Source: a bacterium (GTDB lineage Bacteria; Krumholzibacteriota; Krumholzibacteriia; LZORAL124-64-63). From it: a stretch of DNA of 64,000 nucleotides. Of the stretch, positions 31,643-40,514 are shown one piece after another; the first letter of the stretch is position 1; each line of letters starts with the position of its first letter. Made by a program: the position numbers and the translations under genes. The DNA is taken from assembly GCA_016712675.1 (NCBI GenBank), contig JADJQR010000001.1:1860001-1924000 (forward strand), given 5' to 3'. The notes under the pieces were generated by a model that made no database searches, had not been told where the DNA came from, and worked only from the letters and a program-made list of their open reading frames with translations.

Positions 31643-32878
31643 TCAATCCAGCGGGCGCCCAAGATGGTCGACCGTGCCCGGCGGTGTACGCACCTTGTCC
31701 GGGAACGTGACCGTCAAGGGCGTCATCTCCACGTCATCGGTCACCTGGTCATGTGACACGTGGAAGATCGTCTCCGTGCGGTAGCCCACGACCCAGATGT
31801 CGCCGGGACCGGCGCCCCAGATGCCCGTCAGCCGGTCGAAGCCGTCGTAGAGGACCGCGCGCCGCCCGGTCCCCGCCGCGAAATCGTAGTCCGCGGACTG
31901 GTACACGATCTGGCCCTCGTCGGTGACCAGGTAGACGTTGTCGGCGGCATCGACCCACATGTCGTTGATGCCGGCGCCCGGACTCGAAGTGAACGTCGGG
32001 AAGAATTTGGACCAGACGTTGCGGCCGGCATCGTCGCGGGTCAGCCGGAACAGCCAGCCTTCCGAAGTGCCGAGATAGTTGCGGCTGAGGACGGCCGGAT
32101 CCGAGGTCGTCGCCAGCACCCATTCGTGCAGCACGGTCTGCTCGCCGCTCAAAGGACGCAGGATCCATTCGGCAAGCAGGGCGCCGTCGGTATTGGGAGC
32201 CAGTACCATACCCCGCGTGCCGAACACGCCGATGCGTGTGCCGGTGAAGTTGGGATCCAGGTAGGCGCCCCCGAGGAAGTAGTGATTGACGGTCACCAGC
32301 GAGGCCAGATCCTCGGCCACGAGCAGCGTGTCGATGGGTGCGCCGACCTCGTTCAACTGGAACATCCGCCCGGCGGTCACCGACCACGTCGAGCCGGAAA
32401 GCCGGCAGATGACGCCGTCCTGGCCGACCGCATGCACGACGCCACCCAGCGCGCCAATTCCGTAGAGGTTCTTGGACGTGCCGCTGGCCATTGGTGCCCA
32501 GGCGCCACCCGCATTGCGCCAGATAAGGCCCTTGTGTCCGACGGCATAGAGCGTGCTGCCGCCGTCCTCCTTCCACATGCGTACGATGGGGTCGCTGACC
32601 TGCATGTCGACGCGTTCCCAGGCGGCGCCGTTCCAGTGGAACATCGCGCCCTTGTTGCCGCAGGCGTAGACGTCGTTGGCAGCGGTGCCGACCACGTCGA
32701 ATAGCCAGGACTGCGCAGCAGGCAACGGGGGCTCGGTGAACGGCGGCTCGCCGTCATCGTCGGAGCAGGCTCCGAAAAGCGCCGCGACGGCCAGCAGGCA
32801 CAAGGCCAAGATCGCGGCTCGGGCCGACCGGTGACCGGTGGCCCCGGCGCCCGTGGGGGCGGAACCGAAACTGTTCAT
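31643..32878 (-). CDS. Lipoprotein with beta-propeller-like repeats
   Basis: 411-residue protein that is probably anchored in a membrane. The hydrophobic leader ends in LFGACSDDD, an acceptable lipobox with an acidic +2 region. The mature chain has repeated blades of the type NDVYACGNKGAMFHWNGAAW, TLYAVGHKGLIWRN and HAVGQDGVICRLSG, then further Trp/Gly-rich units. These resemble YCF48/BNR-like beta-propellers. No enzyme residues are apparent. It may bind a ligand or scaffold other envelope proteins. The chosen ATG at 32878 is the one that places the signal peptide correctly; a longer open frame upstream lacks such a leader. It is divergent from nadA. Confidence 0.65.
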   Translation of the reverse strand: MNSFGSAPTGAGATGHRSARAAILALCLLAVAALFGACSDDDGEPPFTEPPLPAAQSWLFDVVGTAANDVYACGNKGAMFHWNGAAWERVDMQVSDPIVRMWKEDGGSTLYAVGHKGLIWRNAGGAWAPMASGTSKNLYGIGALGGVVHAVGQDGVICRLSGSTWSVTAGRMFQLNEVGAPIDTLLVAEDLASLVTVNHYFLGGAYLDPNFTGTRIGVFGTRGMVLAPNTDGALLAEWILRPLSGEQTVLHEWVLATTSDPAVLSRNYLGTSEGWLFRLTRDDAGRNVWSKFFPTFTSSPGAGINDMWVDAADNVYLVTDEGQIVYQSADYDFAAGTGRRAVLYDGFDRLTGIWGAGPGDIWVVGYRTETIFHVSHDQVTDDVEMTPLTVTFPDKVRTPPGTVDHLGRPLD

Positions 32879-33005
32879 TCCTTGGACATCCTCACGTTCG
32901 GCTGGTGGGGACAATGGAACGGCCGGCCTCCGCGATCCCGCGCCCCTTGGCGCCGGGAATCCGCCATGCCCGCCACGTGGCCGTGGCCGTCGTGCCAACC
33001 AGTGA

Positions 33006-33034
33006 ATAGTACGATCCCGTGCCCCGAAAGTCCA
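33006..33034 (-). promoter_or_regulatory. Candidate promoter of the propeller-like lipoprotein gene
   Basis: On the minus strand: TGGACT (33034-33029), 17 bases, then TACTAT (33011-33006). It would give a leader of about 120 bases. Confidence 0.3.
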
Positions 33035-33149
33035 CACCCAACCCCCTTTGCGGACCGTGCCCCGGCCTGGACCCTTGCCGTTCGTCCCGGTCCGGGCAAG
33101 ATTGGCGGTGGAGGCGGGCCCTTCCGTCCGCCCCGGTAAGGAGCGACCC

Positions 33150-34109
33150 GTGGCAGCCATCGTCCCCGGCCGGGTGCCCCCGGGCACCGACCTGTTCGCC
33201 GAGATCGACCGCCTGCGCCGGCAGAAACGCGCGGTGATCCTGGCCCACTATTATCAGGAACCTGACGTCCAGGACGTGGCCGATTTCGTCGGCGACAGCC
33301 TGGGCCTCAGCCAGGCCGCCGCCGGGACCGACGCCGAGGTGATCGTGTTTGCGGGCGTGCACTTCATGGCCGAGACGGCCAAGCTCCTGTGTCCGGACAA
33401 GACCGTCCTGCTGCCGGATCTCGAGGCGGGCTGCAGCTTGGCGGACGGCTGCCCGGCCGACGCTTTCGCGGCGTTCCTGGCTCGGTACCCGGGCCACAAG
33501 GTTGTCAGCTACATCAACTGCTCGGCGGCGACCAAGGCGCTCAGCGACGTCATCTGCACCAGCAGCAACGCGCTGCGGATCGTGGCCTCGTTCCCGCCGC
33601 AGCAGCCGCTGGTCTTCGCGCCGGACCGGTTCCTGGGCGACTGGGTGGCGCGCAAGCTGGGGCGCGAACTGGTGCTGTGGGAGGGCTCCTGCGAGGTGCA
33701 CGAGACTTTCAGCGAGCGGCGCCTGGTCGAGTTGAAGACGACCTTCCCCGACGCCGTCGTTGCGGCCCACCCGGAGTGCCCGCCCGCGGTATTGCAGCAC
33801 GCGGACTACGTGGGCAGCACGACCGGGATCCTCGAGTTCGCCCGCGTGACGCCGGCGCGCCGCGTGATCGTCGCGACCGAGCCGGGCATCCTGCACCGCA
33901 TGCGGCGCGAGAACCCCGGCAAGGAGCTGATCCCGGTGCCGGGTGCCGACGATTCGTGCAGCTGCAACGAGTGCCCTTACATGAAGAAGAATACGCTCGA
34001 GAAGCTCTACCTGTGCCTGCGCGACGGCGCGCCCGAGGTCACGCTGGACGCCGCGGTGGCCGAGCGGGCCCGGGCTCCGATCGCCCGCATGCTCGAACTG
34101 AGCCGCTAG
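33150..34109 (+). CDS. nadA: Quinolinate synthase
   Basis: 319-residue [4Fe-4S] enzyme that condenses iminoaspartate with dihydroxyacetone phosphate to quinolinate in NAD synthesis. The three-fold repeated domain is visible: [69 protein letters not shown] and the C-terminal [19 protein letters not shown]. Cysteines for the cluster lie in these segments. The start is GTG at 33150 with AAGGAG six bases before it; upstream in-frame codons do not extend the family domain. The cysteine desulfurase that follows probably supplies sulfur for the cluster. nadB and nadC are not in the window. Confidence 0.93.
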   Translation: MAAIVPGRVPPGTDLFAEIDRLRRQKRAVILAHYYQEPDVQDVADFVGDSLGLSQAAAGTDAEVIVFAGVHFMAETAKLLCPDKTVLLPDLEAGCSLADGCPADAFAAFLARYPGHKVVSYINCSAATKALSDVICTSSNALRIVASFPPQQPLVFAPDRFLGDWVARKLGRELVLWEGSCEVHETFSERRLVELKTTFPDAVVAAHPECPPAVLQHADYVGSTTGILEFARVTPARRVIVATEPGILHRMRRENPGKELIPVPGADDSCSCNECPYMKKNTLEKLYLCLRDGAPEVTLDAAVAERARAPIARMLELSR

Positions 34110-34148
34110 AGCCGGGACGCGGCGCCTGCGCGTCGAGGGAGTGAAGCC

Positions 34149-35306
34149 GTGCGTACGCCCGTCTACCTGGACAACCATGCCTCCACCGCCCCGGACCCGG
34201 CGGTCCTGGAGGTCATGCAACGGGTGGCCCGTGACCACTTCGGCAATCCAGCGGCAGGGCATGCGTTCGGCTGGGCGGCGGCGAAAGTCGTCGAGGAAGC
34301 CCGCGAGCACGTGGCCGCCCTGATCGGGGGAGAGCCACGCGAGGTCATCTTCACCAGCGGCGCTACCGAGGCTGACAACCTCGCGGTGCTCGGCCTGGCT
34401 GCGGCCTGGGTGACGCCCGGCCACATTGTCGCCAGTCCACTCGAACATGCCGCGGTCGACGGGCCGCTGACCCGGCTTGCCGATCTGGGCTGGACGATCA
34501 CGAGGTTGCCCGTCTCCGCGGTCGGCGTCATCGACCCGGCTGACGTCGCGAAAGCCTTGCGACCGGACACGCGACTGGTGTGCTGCGTGGCGGCGCAGAA
34601 CGAGATCGGGACGTTGCAGCCCCTGGCTGCCTTGGGCAGGCTCTGTCACGAGCGAGGCGTACCGCTGTTTTCGGACGGAGCGCAAGCGGCCGGCAGGGTG
34701 CCGGTGGATGTGGCACGTGACGGCGTCGCGCTGTTCGCGCTCTCTGCGCACAAGCTGCACGGGCCGAAAGGCGTCGGGGCGCTCTATGCGCGCCGACGCG
34801 ATCCCCGCATCGCACTGGCGCCGCTGGCGTACGGAGGAGGTCAGGAGCGCGGCCTGCGGCCCGGCACGCCCGACGTGGCGGGGATCGCGGGCTTCGGGGA
34901 GGCCTGCCGGCTGGCCGCGGCGCGCCTGGCGGACGACGGGGTCCGGCTGCGCGCGCTGGCCGACCGGTTTCTCGCGAGGGTGCGGGGCAGCCTGGACGGC
35001 GTCATCCTCAACGGCGATCCGCAGCGGCGCCTGCCCGGCAGCCTCAACCTGGCGTTTGCCGGTGTACCCGCCGGACGGCTGGTGCCCGCGCTGCCGCAAC
35101 TGGCCGTGTCGACCGGCTCGGCCTGCGCCACGGCGGGCGGCGCTGCGTCCACGGTCCTGGCAGCCATCGGCCTGCCGAACGATCTGGCGGCGGCGAGCCT
35201 ACGGCTCTGCTTTTCGCGCCACAGCACCGTGGAGGAGGCGGATTTCGCCGCCGAAGCGATCAGCGCCGCCGTGCGGCGGTTGCGCGGCGAGCCGTCGGTG
35301 TCCTGA
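34149..35306 (+). CDS. Cysteine desulfurase (IscS/NifS family)
   Basis: 385-residue PLP enzyme that takes sulfur from cysteine as a persulfide. YLDNHASTAP starts the fold. The PLP-binding lysine lies in SAHKLHGPKG, the conserved His in SPLEHAAV, and the reactive cysteine in STGSACATAGG. The flanking loop is of the IscS/NifS (class I) type, TGSAC. The start is GTG at 34149 with GAGGGA eight bases upstream. Its position directly behind nadA mirrors the nifS-nadA neighbourhoods seen in other bacteria, where the desulfurase serves NadA. General Fe-S assembly is the alternative role. Confidence 0.92.
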   Translation: MRTPVYLDNHASTAPDPAVLEVMQRVARDHFGNPAAGHAFGWAAAKVVEEAREHVAALIGGEPREVIFTSGATEADNLAVLGLAAAWVTPGHIVASPLEHAAVDGPLTRLADLGWTITRLPVSAVGVIDPADVAKALRPDTRLVCCVAAQNEIGTLQPLAALGRLCHERGVPLFSDGAQAAGRVPVDVARDGVALFALSAHKLHGPKGVGALYARRRDPRIALAPLAYGGGQERGLRPGTPDVAGIAGFGEACRLAAARLADDGVRLRALADRFLARVRGSLDGVILNGDPQRRLPGSLNLAFAGVPAGRLVPALPQLAVSTGSACATAGGAASTVLAAIGLPNDLAAASLRLCFSRHSTVEEADFAAEAISAAVRRLRGEPSVS

Positions 35307-35323
35307 GCCGTGGGCCGGAAGAG

Positions 35324-35358
35324 GCAAGGGCCGCCACCGGTACGGCGACGGCCCTTGC
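35324..35358. terminator. Hairpin between convergent genes
   Basis: GCAAGGGCCG (35324-35333) pairs with CGGCCCTTGC (35349-35358) around a 15-base loop that can pair further. It lies between the cysteine desulfurase (plus) and the S1-domain gene (minus). Confidence 0.55.
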
Positions 35359-35379
35359 GCCTGGAGGCGGACGGCGCGA

Positions 35380-36537
35380 TCAGTCGCCGTCGTAGTCCGC
35401 GGCCTGTTTCCGCGACAGCGAGATCCGCCGACGGCTGAGATCCACATCGACGATGCGGACGGTGATCTCCTCGTCCTCGTTGACCACCTCGCGCGGGTGC
35501 ACGATCCGTCGGTTGGCCAGCTCGCTGATGTGGATGAGGCCCTCGATACCCGGCAGCAACTCGACGAACACGCCGAAGTCGACCAGGCGCGTGACCCGCC
35601 CGGGCACGTCGGTGTTCGGCTGCAGGGTGGAGGCCGTCGTCGGCCAGGGATCGCTGGCCAGGGCCTTGATCGAGAGGCTGATCCTCTCGTTGCGGCCACC
35701 GCCGAGGTTCTGGATCTCCAGGACCTTCACCTTCACGGGCTGGCCTTCGCGCAGCACATCCGCGGGGTTGGCGACACGCTGGTGCGAGATCTGCGAGATG
35801 TGCACCAGGCCCTCGACACCGCCGATGTCGATGAACGCCCCGAACGGCACCAGCCGCGTCACGGTGCCTTCACGGACGTCACCCAGCGCAAGCGCCTGGC
35901 GCGTGCGCGTGGCCTCGGTGTCGCGGTGTTCCTGCAGGTAGGCACGACGCGATACGACCACGTTGCGGCCGTCCTCGGACAGCTCGACGACCTTGAACTT
36001 GTAGGTCTTGCCGACGAACAGCGTGGGGTCGTCGGCGCGTCGGAGGTCGATCTGGCTGAATGGACAGAAGGCGCGTACGCCCGACAGGCTGACCGAGAAG
36101 CCGCCCTTGTTGGTTTCGCCGACCTTTCCCTCGACCGGTGTACCGTGGGCGTGGGCGTCGGCCAACGCGCGCCGTCCGGCCTCGCGCAGGTTGATCGCGA
36201 GCGTGAACTTCAGGCCGCCGTCCTTGGCCTTGGCCAGGTGGCCGTCGAGGCTGTCGCCCACCTTGTGCACGAGCTGGCCCTGGTCGTCGCGCAGTTCGTC
36301 GATCGCCATCGGGATCTCGCTGCGGCCGCCGCAGTCGAGCATCGCCTCGGAATCGGTGATCTGCACGATGGTGCCGGTGACCTTGTCGCCTGCCTTCGGC
36401 TCGGGGGGGGCGGCCTGCTCCTGGTCCGCCAGCAGGGCGGCGAACTCGGTCGAGGGCTCGTCGTCGCCGGCCGGGGCGGGGGTCACATCCGGGGTCGCGG
36501 GGGCGGGTTCCTGGAATTCGTTCGGTTCGCTGGTCAT
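35380..36537 (-). CDS. S1 RNA-binding domain protein, ribosomal protein S1-like
   Basis: 385-residue protein with about four S1 (OB-fold) repeats after an acidic, Pro/Ala-rich N-terminus. The first repeat starts at [20 protein letters not shown]. The second is [18 protein letters not shown], the third [34 protein letters not shown], and the fourth [29 protein letters not shown]. It probably binds mRNA on the ribosome, like a short ribosomal protein S1. AGGA lies six bases before the ATG. An extended -10 promoter precedes it. Bacteria with large rpsA elsewhere often carry such an extra copy, so the role as main S1 is not certain. Confidence 0.85.
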   Translation of the reverse strand: MTSEPNEFQEPAPATPDVTPAPAGDDEPSTEFAALLADQEQAAPPEPKAGDKVTGTIVQITDSEAMLDCGGRSEIPMAIDELRDDQGQLVHKVGDSLDGHLAKAKDGGLKFTLAINLREAGRRALADAHAHGTPVEGKVGETNKGGFSVSLSGVRAFCPFSQIDLRRADDPTLFVGKTYKFKVVELSEDGRNVVVSRRAYLQEHRDTEATRTRQALALGDVREGTVTRLVPFGAFIDIGGVEGLVHISQISHQRVANPADVLREGQPVKVKVLEIQNLGGGRNERISLSIKALASDPWPTTASTLQPNTDVPGRVTRLVDFGVFVELLPGIEGLIHISELANRRIVHPREVVNEDEEITVRIVDVDLSRRRISLSRKQAADYDGD

Positions 36538-36626
36538 GACGGATCCTGTTCGCCGGGTCGTGGTTGGCCGGTTCCGGGCAAGGCCATGCCTCTCGCCCCG
36601 CCGGCCGCGGGACGGACGGCCCTGGC

Positions 36627-36655
36627 ATTATAGCACAAAGCGGAACCGCTGCCCA
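36627..36655 (-). promoter_or_regulatory. Extended -10 promoter of the S1-domain gene
   Basis: Minus strand: TGCTATAAT, with a perfect TATAAT at 36632-36627 and the extended-10 TG. The -35 position holds TGGGCA (36655-36650), a weak match that an extended -10 would tolerate. Confidence 0.6.
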
Positions 36656-36698
36656 CAGGGGGAGTGGCCCGCCCGGCCCGAGCGGCGTTCCGGCCCGC

Positions 36699-37367
36699 TC
36701 AGCCGATCACGCAGTTGTAGACGCAGAAGAAGTGGACGGTCGCCGCGGCCAGTACCAGGACGTGCCAGATGGCATGGTTCCAGGCCAACCGGCGGGCCGC
36801 ATAGAAGCCGGCGCCACCGCTGTAGATCAGCCCGCCGACCAGCAGTAGCAGGGGGCCGGGGGCAGGCAGATTGCGCACCAGCGGTACGGCCACGACCACG
36901 GCCAGCCAGCCGAGCGCCAGGTACAGCGCCAGCGACAGTCGGCGCAGGAAGCGGCGGCGCACCAGCACCTCGAAGACGATCCCGCCGGCGGACAGGCCCC
37001 ACACGATCCCCAGCAGCGACCAGCCCCACGGGCCGCGAAGAGTCACCAGCGCGAACGGCGTGTACGTCCCGGCGATCAGCAGATAGATGGCGGCGTGGTC
37101 CAGCGCCTGGAACACGCGTTTGGCGCGCCCAGGTCGCAGCGCATGGTAGAGGGAAGACGCGCTGAACAGGAGGATGAGACTGGCGCCATAGATGGCGCCG
37201 GCGACCACGGACCAGGGATCGTTCGCCTGCACACCCCGCCACACCAGCAGCACCAGCGCGACCATGCCGAGGAGGGCACCGGCGCCGTGCGTGGCTGCGT
37301 GCGCGATCTCCTGGCCCAGCGGGTATTCGGTGGCGCGGCCGTCGGGCGCGAGGTGATTGGTGTTCAT
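36699..37367 (-). CDS. Hemolysin III family membrane protein
   Basis: 222-residue integral membrane protein of the YqfA/hemolysin III (PAQR-like) family. Seven hydrophobic segments are visible. The conserved motifs SSLYHAL (helix 2-3), ALDHAAIYLLIAGTYTPF and the final WHVLVLAAATVHFF give the His and Asp residues that bind a metal in this family. The name is historical, and true hemolytic activity is not implied. Its function in bacteria is unclear; lipid or membrane-fluidity roles have been proposed for relatives. A GGGAA sequence precedes the ATG. It is 78 bases from the HDOD-SpoIIE gene on the same strand and 161 bases beyond the S1 gene start. Confidence 0.88.
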   Translation of the reverse strand: MNTNHLAPDGRATEYPLGQEIAHAATHGAGALLGMVALVLLVWRGVQANDPWSVVAGAIYGASLILLFSASSLYHALRPGRAKRVFQALDHAAIYLLIAGTYTPFALVTLRGPWGWSLLGIVWGLSAGGIVFEVLVRRRFLRRLSLALYLALGWLAVVVAVPLVRNLPAPGPLLLLVGGLIYSGGAGFYAARRLAWNHAIWHVLVLAAATVHFFCVYNCVIG

Positions 37368-37445
37368 GGCCCGTTCCCTGGCTGGCGTAGCGGTCGGATG
37401 ACCTCCACAAGCTAGGTTCGCCGGGCCCGCCGGTCAATGATGGGC

Positions 37446-39197
37446 TCAACCGTCACGGGCCAACACCACCAGCGTGATGTCGTCGCCGGCGGCAGCCAGG
37501 CCCGCCGGCGCGCTCGGCGCGCCGAGCAGGCGGTCGGCGGCCGACACCTCACCCGAACGGCTGATATGGAGCGCGACCGCCCTGAGCAGGGCGTCGATGA
37601 CCTCTTGCGGTCCGCCCGCCGCCGCGGCGCGCACTGTGGTCTCGAGTCCCGCCTCCGTGAACTCGTTGCCGTCGACGTCCATCGCTTCGGTGACGCCATC
37701 GGTGTAGGCGACCAGGAGGTCGCCCGGCGCCAGCGGGACGCGGAACACGGGGTAGGTCATCTCCGGGATCATGCCCAGGGGCGTGCCGGCAGGCTTGAGC
37801 CACTGCGCCGTCCCGTCCGCCCCCAGGAGCAGGGGAGGATTGTGGCCGGCGCTGGCATAGCGCAGCGCGGAACCGTCCGGTTCGAGGGCTGCCAGGAAGA
37901 TCGTTGCGAACCGCTCGGGGTCGGTGCTCTCGAACAGTGCATCGTTGGCGGCTTCGAGCAGCTGGCCGGGATCGTCGGTCACGCGCGCCAGCGCCCGCAG
38001 GCTGGCCTGCAGCGTGCCTGTCAGCAGCGCTGCCGGCATCCCCTTGCCGGAAACGTCGGCGATGCTCAGGGCAACCCCGCCGCCGCTCAGCCGCAGGCAG
38101 TCGAAGGTGTCGCCGCTGACCTGCAGGCAGGAGACGTTGATGGCCGCCAGCCGGAAGCCGGGCAGTTCCGGCAGTTCGCGCGGCAGCAGGCGTTGCTGGA
38201 TCTCGCGCGCCGCGTCCAGCTGCTGCTCGAGATCCTCGCGCGCCAGGGTCTCGTCCAGGCCCGCCAGTCCCAGGCGCGCCACTTCTTCCTGCGACTTGGC
38301 GAGGGTGACGGTGAACAGATCGGCCGGCACGTCCAGGCCGATCAGGCGCGAGATCTCCTGCACCTCGCGGTCGACCTTGTCGGCAAGGGCCTGCATCGCC
38401 GGTTCGGGCAGGCGTAGGCGCGCAGCCAGGTCCTCCGGGCGCCAGGGCTCGTCGCCGTCGCCATTGTCACCAAAGCCGATCGAGCGGACCGTGAGCACGG
38501 CGTCGCGCAGGAGCCCGACCATCTCGTTCGTTTCGGCCGCCAACTCACCGGTGCCGTAGTCCTCGGGCAGGTACTCCACCGCGTCGGCGAACAGTGAGGG
38601 CAGGTGCCATTCGCGCAGGAGGCGGCCGCCGACCTCGCCGTGGTGGAAATCGAAGACGCGCATCTCGGCCTCGGCCAGGGGCAGGCCCTGCGTGCGCGCC
38701 AGCTCCGATGCGCGGGCCATTTCGGGGCTGGCGCGCTGCGCCATCGCGGCCAGACCGATGGCATGCAGGATGCCGGCCATCCACGCGTCCTCATGGGCAT
38801 GCGAGCCGCGAATCCAGGCCAGGCCCTGGGCACAGCTGGCCGTGGCCAGGTTGAACTTCCAGAACTCGCTCGTGTCCAGCCAGTGGCGATCGTCACCGCT
38901 GGGCACCATGTCGTGCATTCCCATCAGTAGCGCCACGTTGCGTACCCGCCTCAGTCCCAGGCGCACGATCGCGGACCGTAGGTCGCGTGTCTCGCGTCCG
39001 CGCGAGACCGCCGCGGCGTTGGCCAGGGCCAGGAAGCGCAGGGACATGGCGTTGTCGCTCATGATCACGCGCGTCAGTGCGTTGATGTCACACAGCGGGT
39101 CGGACGCCAGGCTGACGACCTGGGCGGCGACCGACGGCAGGCTACCGACGCGGCTGACCAGATCGGCCACGAAGGTGCGAGAGGTTGCGGTTTCCAT
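37446..39197 (-). CDS. HDOD domain-SpoIIE phosphatase regulator
   Basis: 583-residue two-part signalling protein. Residues about 10-260 form an HDOD domain (GSLPSVAAQVVSLA, MSLRFLALANAA, FDFHHGEVGGRLLREW). After a coiled-coil linker (DLEQQLDAAREIQQRLLP) the C-terminal 250 residues form a SpoIIE/PP2C serine phosphatase: FDCLRLSGGGVALSIADVSGKGMPAALLTG, AYTDGVTEAMD and AGDDITLVVL hold the metal-binding aspartates. A phosphatase of this kind usually acts on an anti-anti-sigma or similar partner; none is seen nearby. No clear Shine-Dalgarno sequence precedes the chosen ATG (METATSR). The longer upstream open frame lacks conserved sequence. Confidence 0.85.
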   Translation of the reverse strand: METATSRTFVADLVSRVGSLPSVAAQVVSLASDPLCDINALTRVIMSDNAMSLRFLALANAAAVSRGRETRDLRSAIVRLGLRRVRNVALLMGMHDMVPSGDDRHWLDTSEFWKFNLATASCAQGLAWIRGSHAHEDAWMAGILHAIGLAAMAQRASPEMARASELARTQGLPLAEAEMRVFDFHHGEVGGRLLREWHLPSLFADAVEYLPEDYGTGELAAETNEMVGLLRDAVLTVRSIGFGDNGDGDEPWRPEDLAARLRLPEPAMQALADKVDREVQEISRLIGLDVPADLFTVTLAKSQEEVARLGLAGLDETLAREDLEQQLDAAREIQQRLLPRELPELPGFRLAAINVSCLQVSGDTFDCLRLSGGGVALSIADVSGKGMPAALLTGTLQASLRALARVTDDPGQLLEAANDALFESTDPERFATIFLAALEPDGSALRYASAGHNPPLLLGADGTAQWLKPAGTPLGMIPEMTYPVFRVPLAPGDLLVAYTDGVTEAMDVDGNEFTEAGLETTVRAAAAGGPQEVIDALLRAVALHISRSGEVSAADRLLGAPSAPAGLAAAGDDITLVVLARDG

Positions 39198-39446
39198 GTC
39201 TGGCAGATCGGCAGCCGCCGGCCGGGTTTGAGCGGAATCACGCGTCGAAAGTGGTGGTCCCTGCCGTTCCGGCGAACGATACTGGCACCAGTGAGCAGCC
39301 GACCGGGCGGCCGATGCGGGTTCGGTGGAGACGAACGCGATCCGCGTACCGGCCCGGCCGACGGTAGCGCGTCCTTGCGGACGGAAAGGCGGGCGCCGCG
39401 CGCCCTTGGTGCCTGGATGGGTCGATCGGTAGGATGGGCCGGACGC

Positions 39447-40505
39447 ATGGGCCCATGGCGTCGAAGGTACGCCTTGGTTCTTGCGCTGATCGCCGCTGGG
39501 AGCGTGCTCGGCGTCGTCCATAGCCCGGCGCGAGCCGTGCCGACGCCGGCTGTGGCGCGCGAGGCTGCCGGCGCGCTATCGGGTATCGACAGCCTGCTGG
39601 CGGCCGGCCGTTCCGATTCGGCCCTGAAGGCGGCGCTGGCGGCGGTTCGTCGGTGGGGTTCCGATCCGCTGTACGGCTGGCAGGCCGAGGGCCGCGCCGG
39701 CGCCGCGCTGCTGGCGGTCGGGCGACCCCTGGAGGCACTGCCGCACCTGGAGACTGCCGTCGGCGTGCAACCTGCCGACGGCGCGCTGCACCATCAACTC
39801 GGTCTGGCCCTGGCGGCGCTGGGCAGGAACGGTCGGGCGCTGGCCGAATTCGAGGAAGCGGCCAGGCTGGACCCCGCAGCGGTGGCCCCGCGCCTCGAGG
39901 CGGGCCGGTTGCGAGGCTCATTGGGCGACATTGCCGGCGCGAAAGATGCCTGGGCTGCCGCGTCGACCCTCTGCGGCGGCTGCCCGGAGCCGGATCGGTT
40001 GCTGGCGGGCCTTCTGCTAGCGGCAGGGCGCCCGGCCGACGCACTGCTCCCTTTGGGCCGCCTCCGAGCCGTCGATCCCGGCGACGACCTTCGCCGGAAC
40101 CTGTTGGCGGCCCTCGCCGGCGCAGGGCGGGATTCGGCGGTTCTGCAGTTGGTCCACGAGCGGGAGATCGGCGTGTGGACCCCGGACGAATGGCGGCAGG
40201 CGGTGCAGGCGGAAGGCCGCCTGGGCGCCTGGCGGCTGGCCCAGGCGGCACTCCAGCGGGCGGAAGTCGCCGGCGACGGGATACCGCGTGACGACGACGT
40301 GTTCTGGGCCCATGTTGCGGCTAACCTGCTGGCGGGAGGTCAGGCCGGTCCATCGCTTGTGGCGATCGACATGGCGCTGAAGCTGCGCCCGGACCAGGGG
40401 ATCTACCACCACAACCGGGCGGCAGCTCTGGCCGCGCTCGGTCGGCCCGAAGAGGCTAGGCGAGCGCTCGAAGCGGGCGGCCTGGAACCGGCCATGCCGA
40501 AGTAG
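39447..40505 (+). CDS. TPR-repeat protein with N-terminal signal or anchor
   Basis: 352-residue protein with an N-terminal hydrophobic leader (RRRYALVLALIAAGSVLGVV) and tetratricopeptide repeats from about residue 60 to the end. Repeats are recognised by alternating Ala/Leu patterns such as HHQLGLALAALGRNGRALAEFEEAARLDP and NRAAALAALGRPEEARRALE. Such helical solenoids mediate protein-protein contact, here probably in the periplasm. The ATG at 39447 is preferred; one 30 bases earlier is in frame. The next gene, a TonB-like lipoprotein, starts nine bases after its stop, so the pair may act together. No specific partner is evident. Confidence 0.7.
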   Translation: MGPWRRRYALVLALIAAGSVLGVVHSPARAVPTPAVAREAAGALSGIDSLLAAGRSDSALKAALAAVRRWGSDPLYGWQAEGRAGAALLAVGRPLEALPHLETAVGVQPADGALHHQLGLALAALGRNGRALAEFEEAARLDPAAVAPRLEAGRLRGSLGDIAGAKDAWAAASTLCGGCPEPDRLLAGLLLAAGRPADALLPLGRLRAVDPGDDLRRNLLAALAGAGRDSAVLQLVHEREIGVWTPDEWRQAVQAEGRLGAWRLAQAALQRAEVAGDGIPRDDDVFWAHVAANLLAGGQAGPSLVAIDMALKLRPDQGIYHHNRAAALAALGRPEEARRALEAGGLEPAMPK

Positions 40506-40514
40506 GGAGTTCAT

